Made by a program: the position numbers and the translations under genes. A stretch of DNA of 45,642 nt from Zetaproteobacteria bacterium CG1_02_55_237 (lineage in GTDB: Bacteria; Pseudomonadota; Zetaproteobacteria; Mariprofundales; Mariprofundaceae): contig MNXA01000023.1 in assembly GCA_001871195.1 (NCBI GenBank), positions 1-45,642 of the forward strand, read 5' to 3'. A model generated the notes under the pieces. It saw only the letters and a list, made by a program, of their open reading frames with translations. It did not search any database and was not told the DNA's origin. Position 1 is the stretch's first letter. Every line of letters begins with the position of its first letter. Positions 24,411 through 35,160 of this stretch are shown one piece after another.

Positions 24411-24872
24411 TTACTGAGGTTGGCGGCGGGCCAGGGCGCGAATCACATCGTGCTGAGTAATCACACCCTCAATATTGTCGCCATTTACCACCGGCAGGCA
24501 ATGCACATCGCCATCATGCATCAGGGCGGCAATATCATTGAGCCCTGCATCAATGCTGACAGTCGTTGCAGGGCCGCCAGTCATCAGATCGCCCGCCGTG
24601 AGCGCCTGCATGCGTTCGAGTTCGCGCTCAAAGCGCCCTTCACCCAGAGGAATCACCATATCAAAGATGGCGATGGCCGTTGGCACATGCAGTCTGGCTT
24701 GCTGATCGATCAGGTCGGATTCAGTAATAACGCCAAGCAGGCGTTTATCTTCATTCACCACCAATAAGCCGCTAATGCCTTCATCGGCAAAACGCCGCGC
24801 GATTTCGCTCAGCGGCGTATCCAGATCGCAATATGCGGGTTTGGCATTCATGATGTCGCGCGCCTTTAGCAT
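24411..24872 (-). CDS. Tandem CBS-domain protein
   Basis: The product has 153 residues and consists only of two CBS domains: about 1-60 (LSEIARRFADEGISGLLVVNEDKRLLGVITESDL) in shortened description, and about 90-150 (GLNDIAALMHDGDVHCLPVVNGDNIEGVITQHD). Such stand-alone Bateman modules bind adenine nucleotides and regulate partner proteins. No partner can be named from the context. It sits between thiC and tsaE in the leftward run, 48 bases after thiC. Confidence 0.88.
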   Translation of the reverse strand: MLKARDIMNAKPAYCDLDTPLSEIARRFADEGISGLLVVNEDKRLLGVITESDLIDQQARLHVPTAIAIFDMVIPLGEGRFERELERMQALTAGDLMTGGPATTVSIDAGLNDIAALMHDGDVHCLPVVNGDNIEGVITQHDVIRALARRQPQ

Positions 24873-24920
24873 TTGCCTGTCTCCTCGGGTGCTTTGAATG
24901 AATTCTATTGCGATTATAGC

Positions 24921-26852
<1,932 letters not shown>

Positions 26853-26859
26853 TTACGCC

Positions 26860-27822
26860 ATGTTTATTCCATCTCTTTCGTCGCAATCCGCAGAGCAATT
26901 GCTACAAGGGCATATTGTTGCCGAGCGTAGTTGCTGGAGCGTTCTCAAGGCATCCGGGGATGGTTTGCGCGACTATCTACAGGGACAGATTACGCAGGAT
27001 ATCACCCGCCTCAAGCCTGAACAGGCCATTCATGCATGTTTATTGACGCCGCAGGGCAAGGCGATCACTGAGTTGTATATCTGCCAGGGCAAGGGCGATG
27101 AGCTGATTATCCTTACTCCAGCGCATGTAGCAGTAGAAACCGTTGCGCGTCTGCGTCGTTTTTCCCTGGGTTATCAATTGCGTATCGGCGTCGTTGAGGA
27201 CTTTGGTGTTTTTTCGCTGCAGGGAGCTCACGCTGGCGCGGCCCTTGCCAAGCTAGGCCTTGCTGAGACACATGATGATACCTGGCTCGCCTGCAGTCGG
27301 GATGAGCAGGGAGAAACATTTGCCATGCTCATACCCCGGGAGCCGCGCGGTTTCTGGCTGATCGGCAGGAAACAAACCCTTGTCGCGCAATTGCCTGTGC
27401 AGATTGCTGAAGAACAATGCGAGGCCATGCGCATTGTTCATGGCCTGCCCCGTTTCGGTGTAGAATGGGATGCGAGCCTGCATCCGCTCAATGCCAACCT
27501 GATTGAATTCGACAGTGTATCCTTCGATAAAGGTTGCTATGTCGGGCAGGAAGTGACCAGTCGCATGCGTTGGCGGGGTGGCATCAAAAAGAAGCTGTAT
27601 CGCGTGCAGTTACCCGAGACAAGGCAGAATGCATCGCCCTCTCTCCCCTGCCCTGTGCTGCATACAAACCTGCGTATCGGCGAGATACGTTCACTGGCCT
27701 TTGATGCCGATGGTCAATGTTTTGGTATTGCCTTGCTGCCTATCGAGTCGGTGAATGAAGTGACGCCATTGCATCTTGAAAACGGAGAATCCATAAGTGT
27801 TATCGAGCCATGTCATGCCTGA
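26860..27822 (+). CDS. ygfZ: YgfZ family iron-sulfur cluster assembly protein
   Basis: The product has 320 residues. YgfZ is a folate-binding GcvT-like protein that supports assembly or repair of Fe-S enzymes, including tRNA MiaB. The hallmark KGCYVGQEVTSRM with its reactive Cys lies near residue 225. The N-terminal DYLQGQITQDI and LTPQGK are usual for the family. It is divergent from thiC, an Fe-S enzyme, which is a sensible neighbour. Confidence 0.93.
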   Translation: MFIPSLSSQSAEQLLQGHIVAERSCWSVLKASGDGLRDYLQGQITQDITRLKPEQAIHACLLTPQGKAITELYICQGKGDELIILTPAHVAVETVARLRRFSLGYQLRIGVVEDFGVFSLQGAHAGAALAKLGLAETHDDTWLACSRDEQGETFAMLIPREPRGFWLIGRKQTLVAQLPVQIAEEQCEAMRIVHGLPRFGVEWDASLHPLNANLIEFDSVSFDKGCYVGQEVTSRMRWRGGIKKKLYRVQLPETRQNASPSLPCPVLHTNLRIGEIRSLAFDADGQCFGIALLPIESVNEVTPLHLENGESISVIEPCHA

Positions 27823-28150
27823 TTCGGATACGAGCCTTACTTCCAGGGGACAAAAAACCGCCTTCATCTGGTATCACGCTGATGCGCAACTGATTGATGT
27901 TTTGCAGACATGGGTGGGGCAAATGGGTCAAACACTGAACATTCCATCAAGGCTCATGGTGCGTAGTCAGCCGGAGCGAACAACCTTTATGGAGATTTAC
28001 GAAGCCTCGGGAAGCATAGGGCTGGAAGATATTCTTGAGAGCATCGAGAGAAATGCAGCAAAGCAACCCTGGTTCGCCCAGCTGCAAAGCTCGAGAAAGG
28101 CTGAAATCTTTGTCGAGGTTCAAGCGCAAGCAACACCCTCAGCATCGTAA
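27815..28150 (+). CDS. DUF4936-like small protein
   Basis: The product has 111 residues from ATG 27815, overlapping the ygfZ end by 8 bases; an in-frame ATG at 27797 is an alternative. FIWYHAD near the start, a central RLMVRSQPERTTFMEIYE and a final helix fit the DUF4936 pattern (short ferredoxin-like proteins often next to ygfZ), as far as I recall. Function is unknown. It is probably cotranscribed with ygfZ. Confidence 0.65.
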   Translation: MPDSDTSLTSRGQKTAFIWYHADAQLIDVLQTWVGQMGQTLNIPSRLMVRSQPERTTFMEIYEASGSIGLEDILESIERNAAKQPWFAQLQSSRKAEIFVEVQAQATPSAS

Positions 28151-28205
28151 ATCATTGCTCTTTCCGGCAGATGCATTCATTGCCCCAGACTTCTAGGATG
28201 GCCCC

Positions 28206-29186
28206 ATGAGACGCTATCTGCTCAAGCGACTGGCCGGCATGATTCCGCTGCTGTTCGGCATCACCATCATTTCCTTCGGCATCATGCATGTGGCGCCGGG
28301 CGAGCCGGTGGTCATCGGGCAAGAATTCAATCCCAAGGTGTCGGCAGAGGATATCAATCGCCTGCGTACCTACTACGGACTCGATAAACCGCTGTACGAG
28401 CAATACTGGAACTGGCTCCAGCGACTGGCTGTGCTTGATTTCGGCGAGTCTTTTGCCTCCGATCACCGCCCTGTTCTGGACAAGGTGCTGGAGCGCCTGC
28501 CCATTACTATCTGGATCAATGTGCTGGCCATGGCCTTTATCTTCGCCATCGCCATTCCCATAGGCGTGCTTTCAGCTGTCAAACGCGATTCATGGTTCGA
28601 TCGGGGTATGACGGTATTTGTGTTCATCGGCTTTGCCATTCCATCCTTCTGGCTTGGCCTGTTGCTGATGATGGCCTTTGGCGTACAACTTTCCTGGCTA
28701 CCCATTTCCGGTATCCATGACTACGACTGGAAACAGATGGGCTTCTGGCAACAGCAATGGGATCTGGCGCAGCATCTGCTGCTGCCTGTCTTTGTTTCGG
28801 CTATTGGCGGTCTGGCCGGCATGAGCCGATTCATGCGCTCGGGTATGCTGGAGGTGATTCGTTCCGACTACATCACCACGGCCCGCGCCATGGGCCTGCC
28901 GGAAAATACAATTCGTTATCGCCATGCCCTGAAAAATGCCATGCTGCCTATTATCACCCTGCTCGGTCTTTCTGTGCCCGGCCTGATTGGCGGTTCGGTC
29001 ATCGTTGAGCAGTTGTTTTCCATTCCCGGTATGGGGCTGTTGTTTTACGGTGCGGTGTTGGCGCGTGATTATCCCCTGGTCATGGGGATTACTGTGATTG
29101 GCGCGGTACTGACCCTGCTGGGCAATCTGCTGGCTGATGTGGCCTATGCATGGGCCGACCCGCGTATCCGGCATGGTGGCAAATGA
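28206..29186 (+). CDS. ABC transporter permease, dipeptide/oligopeptide type (DppB/OppB-like)
   Basis: The product has 326 residues. The start MRRYLLKRLAGMIPLLFGITIISF is the classic first membrane segment and is followed by the HVAPGEP motif. About six transmembrane segments follow. The EAA loop for ATPase contact is in RAMGLPENTIRYRHALKNAMLPIITLLG. It would form a heterodimer with the next gene's product in the inner membrane. The binding protein and ATPases are not encoded in the window, so the substrate (peptide, nickel or other) cannot be told. Confidence 0.9.
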   Translation: MRRYLLKRLAGMIPLLFGITIISFGIMHVAPGEPVVIGQEFNPKVSAEDINRLRTYYGLDKPLYEQYWNWLQRLAVLDFGESFASDHRPVLDKVLERLPITIWINVLAMAFIFAIAIPIGVLSAVKRDSWFDRGMTVFVFIGFAIPSFWLGLLLMMAFGVQLSWLPISGIHDYDWKQMGFWQQQWDLAQHLLLPVFVSAIGGLAGMSRFMRSGMLEVIRSDYITTARAMGLPENTIRYRHALKNAMLPIITLLGLSVPGLIGGSVIVEQLFSIPGMGLLFYGAVLARDYPLVMGITVIGAVLTLLGNLLADVAYAWADPRIRHGGK

Positions 29187-29995
29187 AGCGCCCGCTGATG
29201 CTGGCCGGCGGAGCCATTGTGGGAACGGTTGCTATTCTCGCCGTTCTTGCCCCTTGGATTTCCCCCTTCGATCCCAACCTCATCAATGTGAAATGGATAC
29301 TCCTGCCCCCTTCGCTTGAGCACTGGTGTGGCACCGACACACTCGGGCGCGATGTCCTGTCGCGCATGCTCTACGGGGCACGCGTATCGCTGGCCGTGGG
29401 ATTTGTGGCCGTGGGTATTGCCATCGCCATCGGCGTCATGCTCGGTGCACTGGCCGGTTACGCCGGAGGTCGGGCCGATGCCATCGTCATGCGCGCCACG
29501 GACATGGTGTTGTGCTTTCCCACCTTCTTCCTGATTCTGGCCGTTATTGCTTTTCTTGAGCCGAGTATCTGGAACATCATGATTGTCATCGGCTTAACCT
29601 CGTGGATGGGCGTGGCGCGACTGGTGCGCGCCGAACTGTTGTCGCTGCGCAAGCGTGAGTTCGTCATGGCGGCCGAAAGTCTGGGGGTACCCGCCATGCG
29701 ACTTGTCTGGCGCTACCTGCTGCCCAATGCGATGGGTCCGATACTGGTGTCTGCAGTGCTGGGCATAGCCGGTGCGGTGTTGATCGAATCCGGCCTGTCA
29801 TTTCTGGGCCTCGGCGTGCAGCCACCGGATGCTTCGTGGGGCAATATTCTGACCGAGGGCAAGGACAACATTCAGATAGCCTGGTGGCTGTCCTTCTATC
29901 CCGGACTGGCCATCCTGATCACCGTGCTCGGCTACAATCTGCTTGGCGAGGGTCTGCGCGATGCCCTGGACCCCCGCCTGAGGGATCAGCATTGA
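29183..29995 (+). CDS. ABC transporter permease, dipeptide/oligopeptide type (DppC/OppC-like)
   Basis: The product has 270 residues from ATG 29183, which overlaps the partner's stop as ATGA. An ATG at 29150 in the same frame is less likely. A single N-terminal membrane segment, then HWCGTDTLGRDVLSRMLYGARVSL, the signature of DppC-type permeases. The EAA loop is AAESLGVPAMRLVWRYLLPNAMGPILV. It ends DALDPRLRDQH, typical for the family. Same comment on missing ATPase and binding protein as for its partner. Confidence 0.9.
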   Translation: MKRPLMLAGGAIVGTVAILAVLAPWISPFDPNLINVKWILLPPSLEHWCGTDTLGRDVLSRMLYGARVSLAVGFVAVGIAIAIGVMLGALAGYAGGRADAIVMRATDMVLCFPTFFLILAVIAFLEPSIWNIMIVIGLTSWMGVARLVRAELLSLRKREFVMAAESLGVPAMRLVWRYLLPNAMGPILVSAVLGIAGAVLIESGLSFLGLGVQPPDASWGNILTEGKDNIQIAWWLSFYPGLAILITVLGYNLLGEGLRDALDPRLRDQH

Positions 29996-30003
29996 ATCCT
30001 GAT

Positions 30004-30465
30004 ATGGATGCGCACTACATGAGCCTTGCTCTGCAACAGGCTGAAATCGCAAGGGAAAATGGTGAGGTTCCTGTGGGCGCCGTACTGCTGTTGGGGGACG
30101 GTTCGCTGCACGCCGCACACAATGCGCCGATCAGCCTGCATGATGCCTCGGCGCATGCCGAGATGCGTGCTATCCGTGCTGCCTGTAAGGCCAGCAACAA
30201 CTATCGTCTGGCCGGCAGTACGCTGTACGTCACGCTTGAGCCCTGCACGATGTGTGCTGGGGTGATCGTGCATGCGCGCATCAGTCGCGTGGTGTACGGG
30301 GCCACAGACCCCAAGACGGGTGCAGTTGAATCTCTCTACAATATCCTCTCTGACAAGCGACTTAACCATCAGCCGGAAATAAGCGGCGGGTTCATGGCCG
30401 ATCAGTGTGGAGCCTTGTTGAAAGACTTCTTCCGCAGTCGTCGAACAGGTAAAGCGGTTTCCTGA
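30004..30465 (+). CDS. tadA: tRNA-specific adenosine deaminase
   Basis: The product has 153 residues from ATG 30004; TTG 29992, overlapping the permease stop, is possible. TadA converts A34 to inosine in tRNA-Arg(ACG). Zinc and catalytic residues are in HAEMRAIR (His, Glu) and PCTMCAG (two Cys). VYGATDPKTGAVESLYNIL and LNHQPEISGG are the usual TadA substrate-loop features. It is in a run with the permeases and trxC. Confidence 0.95.
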   Translation: MDAHYMSLALQQAEIARENGEVPVGAVLLLGDGSLHAAHNAPISLHDASAHAEMRAIRAACKASNNYRLAGSTLYVTLEPCTMCAGVIVHARISRVVYGATDPKTGAVESLYNILSDKRLNHQPEISGGFMADQCGALLKDFFRSRRTGKAVS

Positions 30466-30466
30466 T

Positions 30467-30901
30467 ATGAGCGAATCCCTGCACATCGTCTGCCCGCATT
30501 GCGATGCCGTGAACCGTATTGCTACAAGCAACCTGGGAAAATCGGCCAATTGCGGAAAATGCCACAAGGCTCTGTTTACCGCCCAACCGATTGAGCTCGA
30601 TGCCGCACGTTTCGAACGGCATTTGGTGCGCAGTGATATTCCGCTACTGGTTGATTTCTGGGCTCCGTGGTGCGGTCCGTGCAAAATGATGGCACCCTGG
30701 TTTGTTGAGGCAGCGATTCAACTCGAACCGGGGATGCGGCTGATCAAGGTGAATACCGAGGCTGAGCAGATGCTCGGGGCGCGTTTCAACATCCGAAGTA
30801 TTCCCACCATGGCGTTGTTCAAAAGCGGCAAGGAGGTCAGTCGCGTCTCCGGTGCCATGGGCTCTGCAGATATTGTGCGCTGGGTGAAGAGCCAGCTCTA
30901 G
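30467..30901 (+). CDS. trxC: Thioredoxin 2-type thioredoxin
   Basis: The product has 144 residues. An N-terminal zinc-ribbon has CPHC near residue 9 and CGKC near residue 29, followed by a thioredoxin fold with WAPWCGPCKMMAP and the cis-proline RSIPTMALFKSG. This zinc-ribbon plus WCGPC architecture is that of TrxC, a cytoplasmic disulfide reductase often linked to oxidative stress. It starts one base after tadA. Its TAG stop shares the tetranucleotide CTAG with the stop of the opposing lpxB. Confidence 0.93.
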   Translation: MSESLHIVCPHCDAVNRIATSNLGKSANCGKCHKALFTAQPIELDAARFERHLVRSDIPLLVDFWAPWCGPCKMMAPWFVEAAIQLEPGMRLIKVNTEAEQMLGARFNIRSIPTMALFKSGKEVSRVSGAMGSADIVRWVKSQL

Positions 30902-32031
30902 CGGGATTCCCCGGCCATATTTGCAGCCATGCGGACCACGCCGGCAGCCGGGTCCATATCACCCAGCAAAGCACGCAATTCGGCAAAATCCCTTCGCTGC
31001 ATCGAGCTGGCCTCTGTACCGTCCAGTAGTTCTTCGACTCCGCTAACGATGGCTTCCGTACTGGCCTGCTCCTGAATCAATTCAGGCATGGCGGTTCTAC
31101 CCAATAAAAGATTGGCAAGCCCGATGTGTTCCAGCTTCACCACGCGCCGTGCCATAAACACCGTAAACGGCGAAGTGCGGTAGACCAGCACTGTCGGGAT
31201 GTCCCAAAGAGCCAGTTCCAGGGTTGCCGTGCCGGATACGGCAATGGCTGCATCGGCATACAGCCGGTAGTCGTTCTGCATGCGCTGAATCAGGTGAACT
31301 CCGCCCTGTTCGGACAGCGGAGCAAGCAATGTTTCATCCACCCCCGGTGCCAGTGGAATAATGGCGCAAAGCTCTGGATACAGGCTGTGCAACTGTTTCC
31401 ACGCGGCGGCCAGCAGCGGCACATGATGGGTCAGTTCCGATGGTCTGCTGCCCGGCAGAATGGCCAGCAGCTCCACATTATCCTGCAGGCCGGCGTGCCT
31501 GATGAACTCTTCCCTGCTCCAGCCATCGAAGCTTGTTGCGGCACTCGGATTGCCGACGTATTCAGCCTTGATATCGTGCTTTTCAAACCATTCGGGTTCA
31601 AAAGGCAGGATACTGGCCAGCCTGTCCTGCGAAGCACGTAGTTTTTTGGCTCGCCATGAGCCCCATGCCCAGAGCTTCGGGGCAATGTATTGCAGCACCG
31701 GAATGCCCATCTGCCGTATGCGACGACCGATATTGATATGGAAGCCCGGGAAATCGACAAGAATCACGACATCGACAGGGTTGGTGGCAAGATATTCAAG
31801 TACCCGACGCCGAACCTTCTGAATGCGCGGCAGGGATTTCAGCACATCCACCACGCCCATGACATTGAGCTCGTGCATGCCGGCAATTTCACGGCAGCCG
31901 GCCTGCCGCATGGCAGGTCCTGCAATGCCACTGATATCTGCCTGCGGGTACTGCTCCAGCAAGGCTTCAATCACAGCTGCAGCATGCATGTCGCCGGAAG
32001 CCTCACCGGCAGAAATGAATATCTTCTTCAT
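30898..32031 (-). CDS. lpxB: Lipid-A-disaccharide synthase
   Basis: The product has 377 residues. LpxB joins UDP-2,3-diacylglucosamine and lipid X to the tetraacyl disaccharide of lipid A at the inner membrane face. It begins IFISAGEASGDMHAA, and contains GIAGPAM, LVDFPGFHINIGR, YIAPKLWAWGSWR and LPGSRPSELTHH. It is the last gene of the long leftward envelope cluster, 12 bases after lpxI. Confidence 0.96.
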   Translation of the reverse strand: MKKIFISAGEASGDMHAAAVIEALLEQYPQADISGIAGPAMRQAGCREIAGMHELNVMGVVDVLKSLPRIQKVRRRVLEYLATNPVDVVILVDFPGFHINIGRRIRQMGIPVLQYIAPKLWAWGSWRAKKLRASQDRLASILPFEPEWFEKHDIKAEYVGNPSAATSFDGWSREEFIRHAGLQDNVELLAILPGSRPSELTHHVPLLAAAWKQLHSLYPELCAIIPLAPGVDETLLAPLSEQGGVHLIQRMQNDYRLYADAAIAVSGTATLELALWDIPTVLVYRTSPFTVFMARRVVKLEHIGLANLLLGRTAMPELIQEQASTEAIVSGVEELLDGTEASSMQRRDFAELRALLGDMDPAAGVVRMAANMAGESR

Positions 32032-32043
32032 GGCAGACCTTGC

Positions 32044-32883
32044 TCAGGCTGCTTCAGGACGGCAACCGTAGACACTGATGCGATAACGTTTGGCGATTTC
32101 GGCTATCCTGTGGCGCTCAATCATCAGGGTGATGCCGGCATCAACCGCCAGGGTGCGGCAGCCCGAAGCATGCATCGTTTCCAGCGTATCCGGGCCGAAG
32201 GCCGGGACGTCAAAACGCAGGTCCTGCTGCGGCTTGGCTACCTTAACCACCGTAGCCTTGCCATTGCCAAGCGCACCTCCCCTCCGAATTGCTTCGTCGG
32301 TACCTTCGATAGCCTCCACGGCCAGCACGGCGCCCTGCTGAACGACAACTGTTTGACCGATATCAAGTGCAGCTATGCCTGCTGCCTGCGTGTAACCGAA
32401 TCGGATATCCTTGATGCTATCGGCAGAGGGCTTCGGCCCGAATAAATGTCCCTCTCCGGCCAGCATTTCGCCGGCAAACTCAACCTGCGGGCGCACCTCG
32501 ATGCCGGCCTTGGCCAGCAGGCCGACAATGGCATGCATAATAGTATCGTCGCGGCGGTCGGGCAGTAGGGCCAGTGCCTTGATGGCGGTCAGGTCGGGCC
32601 TGAAATTACGAAATAAATGAAGTTTCTGCACCTTGCCGGCAAAGATAACGGAATCAACCCCGGCTGCTTTAAATGTCTTGATCATGCCGCCAAGCTGGCC
32701 GACATGCAGCCAGCATGTGGAGGCGGAAAAGGTCTCAATTTCCGCAGAGGTTTCCTCGCGGGCCGCCACGGTATGCACCTCTATCCCCTGCTTTTGCAGG
32801 GTCTCAGCCAGTTCAATCGGGAAAGCACCGTAACCTGCAACCAGACCAAGTCTGGCTGGCAGGGACCTATTCGTCGTTGTCAT
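32044..32883 (-). CDS. lpxI: UDP-2,3-diacylglucosamine diphosphatase LpxI
   Basis: The product has 279 residues from ATG 32883, overlapping the lpxA end by 17 bases. LpxI (DUF1009) makes lipid X from UDP-diacylglucosamine and is the alternative to LpxH in many alphaproteobacteria and others. Features are LGLVAGYGAFPIELA, FAGKVQKLHLF, LLPDRRDDTIMHAI, GKATVVKVAKPQQDLRFDVP and TLAVDAGITLMIER. The place between lpxA and lpxB is the usual one for lpxI. No lpxH is in the window. Confidence 0.94.
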   Translation of the reverse strand: MTTTNRSLPARLGLVAGYGAFPIELAETLQKQGIEVHTVAAREETSAEIETFSASTCWLHVGQLGGMIKTFKAAGVDSVIFAGKVQKLHLFRNFRPDLTAIKALALLPDRRDDTIMHAIVGLLAKAGIEVRPQVEFAGEMLAGEGHLFGPKPSADSIKDIRFGYTQAAGIAALDIGQTVVVQQGAVLAVEAIEGTDEAIRRGGALGNGKATVVKVAKPQQDLRFDVPAFGPDTLETMHASGCRTLAVDAGITLMIERHRIAEIAKRYRISVYGCRPEAA

Positions 32884-33670
32884 CTCGCCTGTGCATGACA
32901 AGACCGCGCTCAGCCTGACGCACAAAATCAAGCAGTTCACGAGTGACAGGGGCATCATCCAGCTCCTGCTCGGCCCGGCTGATCTTGTCGGCCATCTTAT
33001 CTGTGCCTTGCAGAAGGATGCGATACGCCTTTTTAAGGCGTGCTATATCCTCAAGAGAAAATTTACGCCGCTTCAGGCCGACGATATTCAGGCCGACAAG
33101 TCCCGGTCGGTAGCCGCCCGCAGTCAGACAAAATGGCGGTATATCTTTTGTGATTCCGCTCATGCCACCGATCATGGAAAAGCGTCCGATGCGCACGAAT
33201 TGATGGATGGCGGACATGCCGCCGATAATAGCCCCGTCGTTGATGGTGATATGCCCTGCCAGCGTGGCGCAATTGGCCATCACTACTTCGTTGCCGACAT
33301 GACAATCATGGGCAATGTGTACATAAGCCATGAGCAGATTGTTGTTGCCCAAGCTGGTGTTCATTCCGCCACCTTCGGTGCCGCAGTTAACGGTCACGTT
33401 TTCGCGAAAGGTGTTGTTGTCCCCAATCTGCACCGTCGAAGGCTCACCATGAAACTTCAGGTCCTGCGGCTCCATGCCGATGGCAGCGAAGGGAAAGAAA
33501 CGGTTCCCCTTGCCGATGCTTGTACGGCCGCCGATCACCACATGCGACATCAGTTCCGAATCGTCACCAAGGCTGACATGCTCGCCGATGACGCAGTACG
33601 GGCCAATTTTTACATTCTCGCCAATATTGGCCCCGTCAGCGATAACAGCTGTCGGATGGATCATTCTCAT
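32867..33670 (-). CDS. lpxA: UDP-N-acetylglucosamine acyltransferase
   Basis: The product has 267 residues. LpxA adds the first 3-hydroxyacyl chain to UDP-GlcNAc. Left-handed beta-helix hexapeptide repeats fill the first about 190 residues. The catalytic His is in AYVHIAHDCHVG. A C-terminal helical domain (LKKAYRILLQG) follows. Start ATG 33670 or 33664; it overlaps the fabZ stop by four bases. Confidence 0.96.
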   Translation of the reverse strand: MRMIHPTAVIADGANIGENVKIGPYCVIGEHVSLGDDSELMSHVVIGGRTSIGKGNRFFPFAAIGMEPQDLKFHGEPSTVQIGDNNTFRENVTVNCGTEGGGMNTSLGNNNLLMAYVHIAHDCHVGNEVVMANCATLAGHITINDGAIIGGMSAIHQFVRIGRFSMIGGMSGITKDIPPFCLTAGGYRPGLVGLNIVGLKRRKFSLEDIARLKKAYRILLQGTDKMADKISRAEQELDDAPVTRELLDFVRQAERGLVMHRRDDNDE

Positions 33671-34116
33671 ACTTCATCCCGCGGCATCAAGGTGGCCATC
33701 AGCTCACCTTCGCAGACCAATTGTCCGTCCACCAGCGCCTCACCGTGAAATTTCCACATCAGTCCCCGACGGCGCAGCACGGTCAGATTGAACACAATCT
33801 GATCACCTGGACGAACCGGGCGACGGAAACGCACCTTATCGATGCCAGTGAAATAAACCAGATACTCGCGATCCCTTGGGATGGACTGGAAAGCCAGAAT
33901 GCCGCCAACCTGGGCCATGGCCTCGACCATCATCACGCCCGGCATGACCGGATGATCCGGGAAGTGGCCCATAAACTGAGGCTCATTGTAGGTCACGTTT
34001 TTGATGGCGCTGATCGATTTTTCCACTTCAAAACTCAACACCCTGTCCACCAGCAGAAAGGGGAAACGGTGAGGAAGCAGCTTCATAATATCATCAATAT
34101 TCATCAGTCCGGACAC
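33667..34116 (-). CDS. fabZ: 3-hydroxyacyl-ACP dehydratase FabZ
   Basis: The product has 149 residues. FabZ dehydrates 3-hydroxyacyl-ACP, competing with LpxA and LpxD for the same pool. The hotdog-fold motif is FMGHFPDHPVMPGV with the catalytic His, and the Glu lies in MVEAMAQVGGI. The start is GTG 34116, preceded by GGAGG 8 bases upstream; ATG 34104 is an alternative. It lies 24 bases after lpxD. Confidence 0.96.
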   Translation of the reverse strand: MSGLMNIDDIMKLLPHRFPFLLVDRVLSFEVEKSISAIKNVTYNEPQFMGHFPDHPVMPGVMMVEAMAQVGGILAFQSIPRDREYLVYFTGIDKVRFRRPVRPGDQIVFNLTVLRRRGLMWKFHGEALVDGQLVCEGELMATLMPRDEV

Positions 34117-34140
34117 AATTCGATCCTCCGTTATTGTCGT

Positions 34141-35157
34141 TTATTTGAAACCAAGAGCGGAAAGTTTACTCCATAGAGCAGGCAGGCGCGGCAACATGGC
34201 CGAGACCTTAAGCCAGACCCTGTGGGGCATCACCGGAATTCCGGCATAGGTGCCACCCGCTTCCAGATTTCCGGCAACACCGCTTTTTGCAGCTATCTTG
34301 CAACCGTCACCAATCACAATATGCCCTGCTGTGCCAACCTGTCCGCCAAACTGGCAGCCTTGGCCAACCGTTGTGGAACCGGAAATCCCTACCTGACTTG
34401 CCATGATACTGAAGGCCCCGATCTCCACGTTGTGGCCGATCTGGATAAGATTATCCAGCTTCACGCCACGGTGAATAATGGTGTCGCCAATCGCACCACG
34501 ATCAATGCAGGTGTTGGCGCCGATTTCGACATCATCTTCCAGAATAACCCGGCCGATCTGGGGAATTTTCAGATGTTCGCGACCACTCCAGGCGTAGCCG
34601 AAGCCATCGGACCCAATCACCGCGCCTGACTGAACAATCACCCTGTCGCCAAGCACACACGATGCACCGATGGTAGACCTCGAATGCAAAAGGCAGTTCG
34701 CCCCCAACTGCGCGCCATCTTCAATCACGCAGCCAGCGCCAACTCTGCTGCCAGAAGCGATAGATACATTTGCGCCGATGACTGCCTGTGCACCAACATC
34801 AACATCCTCTGCCAATTGGGCGGTGGCATCGATTACTGCTGCGGCGTGGCGCTGGCCAGAGGCTTGCGTATCAGGATAGAAGTGCTTTTGCAGGATGGCA
34901 AAAGCAAGATAAGGGTCTTTGACACGAATCAGGGGGCGGGATGCTTCAGGGAGCATATTTTCAGCCAGCAGAATCACCCCTGCCTTTGAGGAGGAAAAGT
35001 CTTTGACGTACTTCCTGTTGGCAAGAAATGAAGCATGCTCCATATCTGCCTGAGCTAGGGTTTGGACACCGCTAATCAGTGCGTCGCTTGAAGCATGGAG
35101 CAGCTCTCCCGACACCAATCGGGCGGCATCACCAAGGGACAGTGCCCTGCTGCTCAT
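34141..35157 (-). CDS. lpxD: UDP-3-O-(3-hydroxyacyl)glucosamine N-acyltransferase
   Basis: The product has 338 residues. LpxD adds the N-linked acyl chain in lipid A synthesis. The N-terminal uridine-binding domain (about 1-100) is followed by a hexapeptide beta-helix. The active-site His lies in NLIQIGHNVEIG, and GSDGFGYAW is diagnostic. It begins 3 bases after skp, usual order skp-lpxD-fabZ-lpxA. Confidence 0.96.
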   Translation of the reverse strand: MSSRALSLGDAARLVSGELLHASSDALISGVQTLAQADMEHASFLANRKYVKDFSSSKAGVILLAENMLPEASRPLIRVKDPYLAFAILQKHFYPDTQASGQRHAAAVIDATAQLAEDVDVGAQAVIGANVSIASGSRVGAGCVIEDGAQLGANCLLHSRSTIGASCVLGDRVIVQSGAVIGSDGFGYAWSGREHLKIPQIGRVILEDDVEIGANTCIDRGAIGDTIIHRGVKLDNLIQIGHNVEIGAFSIMASQVGISGSTTVGQGCQFGGQVGTAGHIVIGDGCKIAAKSGVAGNLEAGGTYAGIPVMPHRVWLKVSAMLPRLPALWSKLSALGFK

Positions 35158-35160
35158 GGT

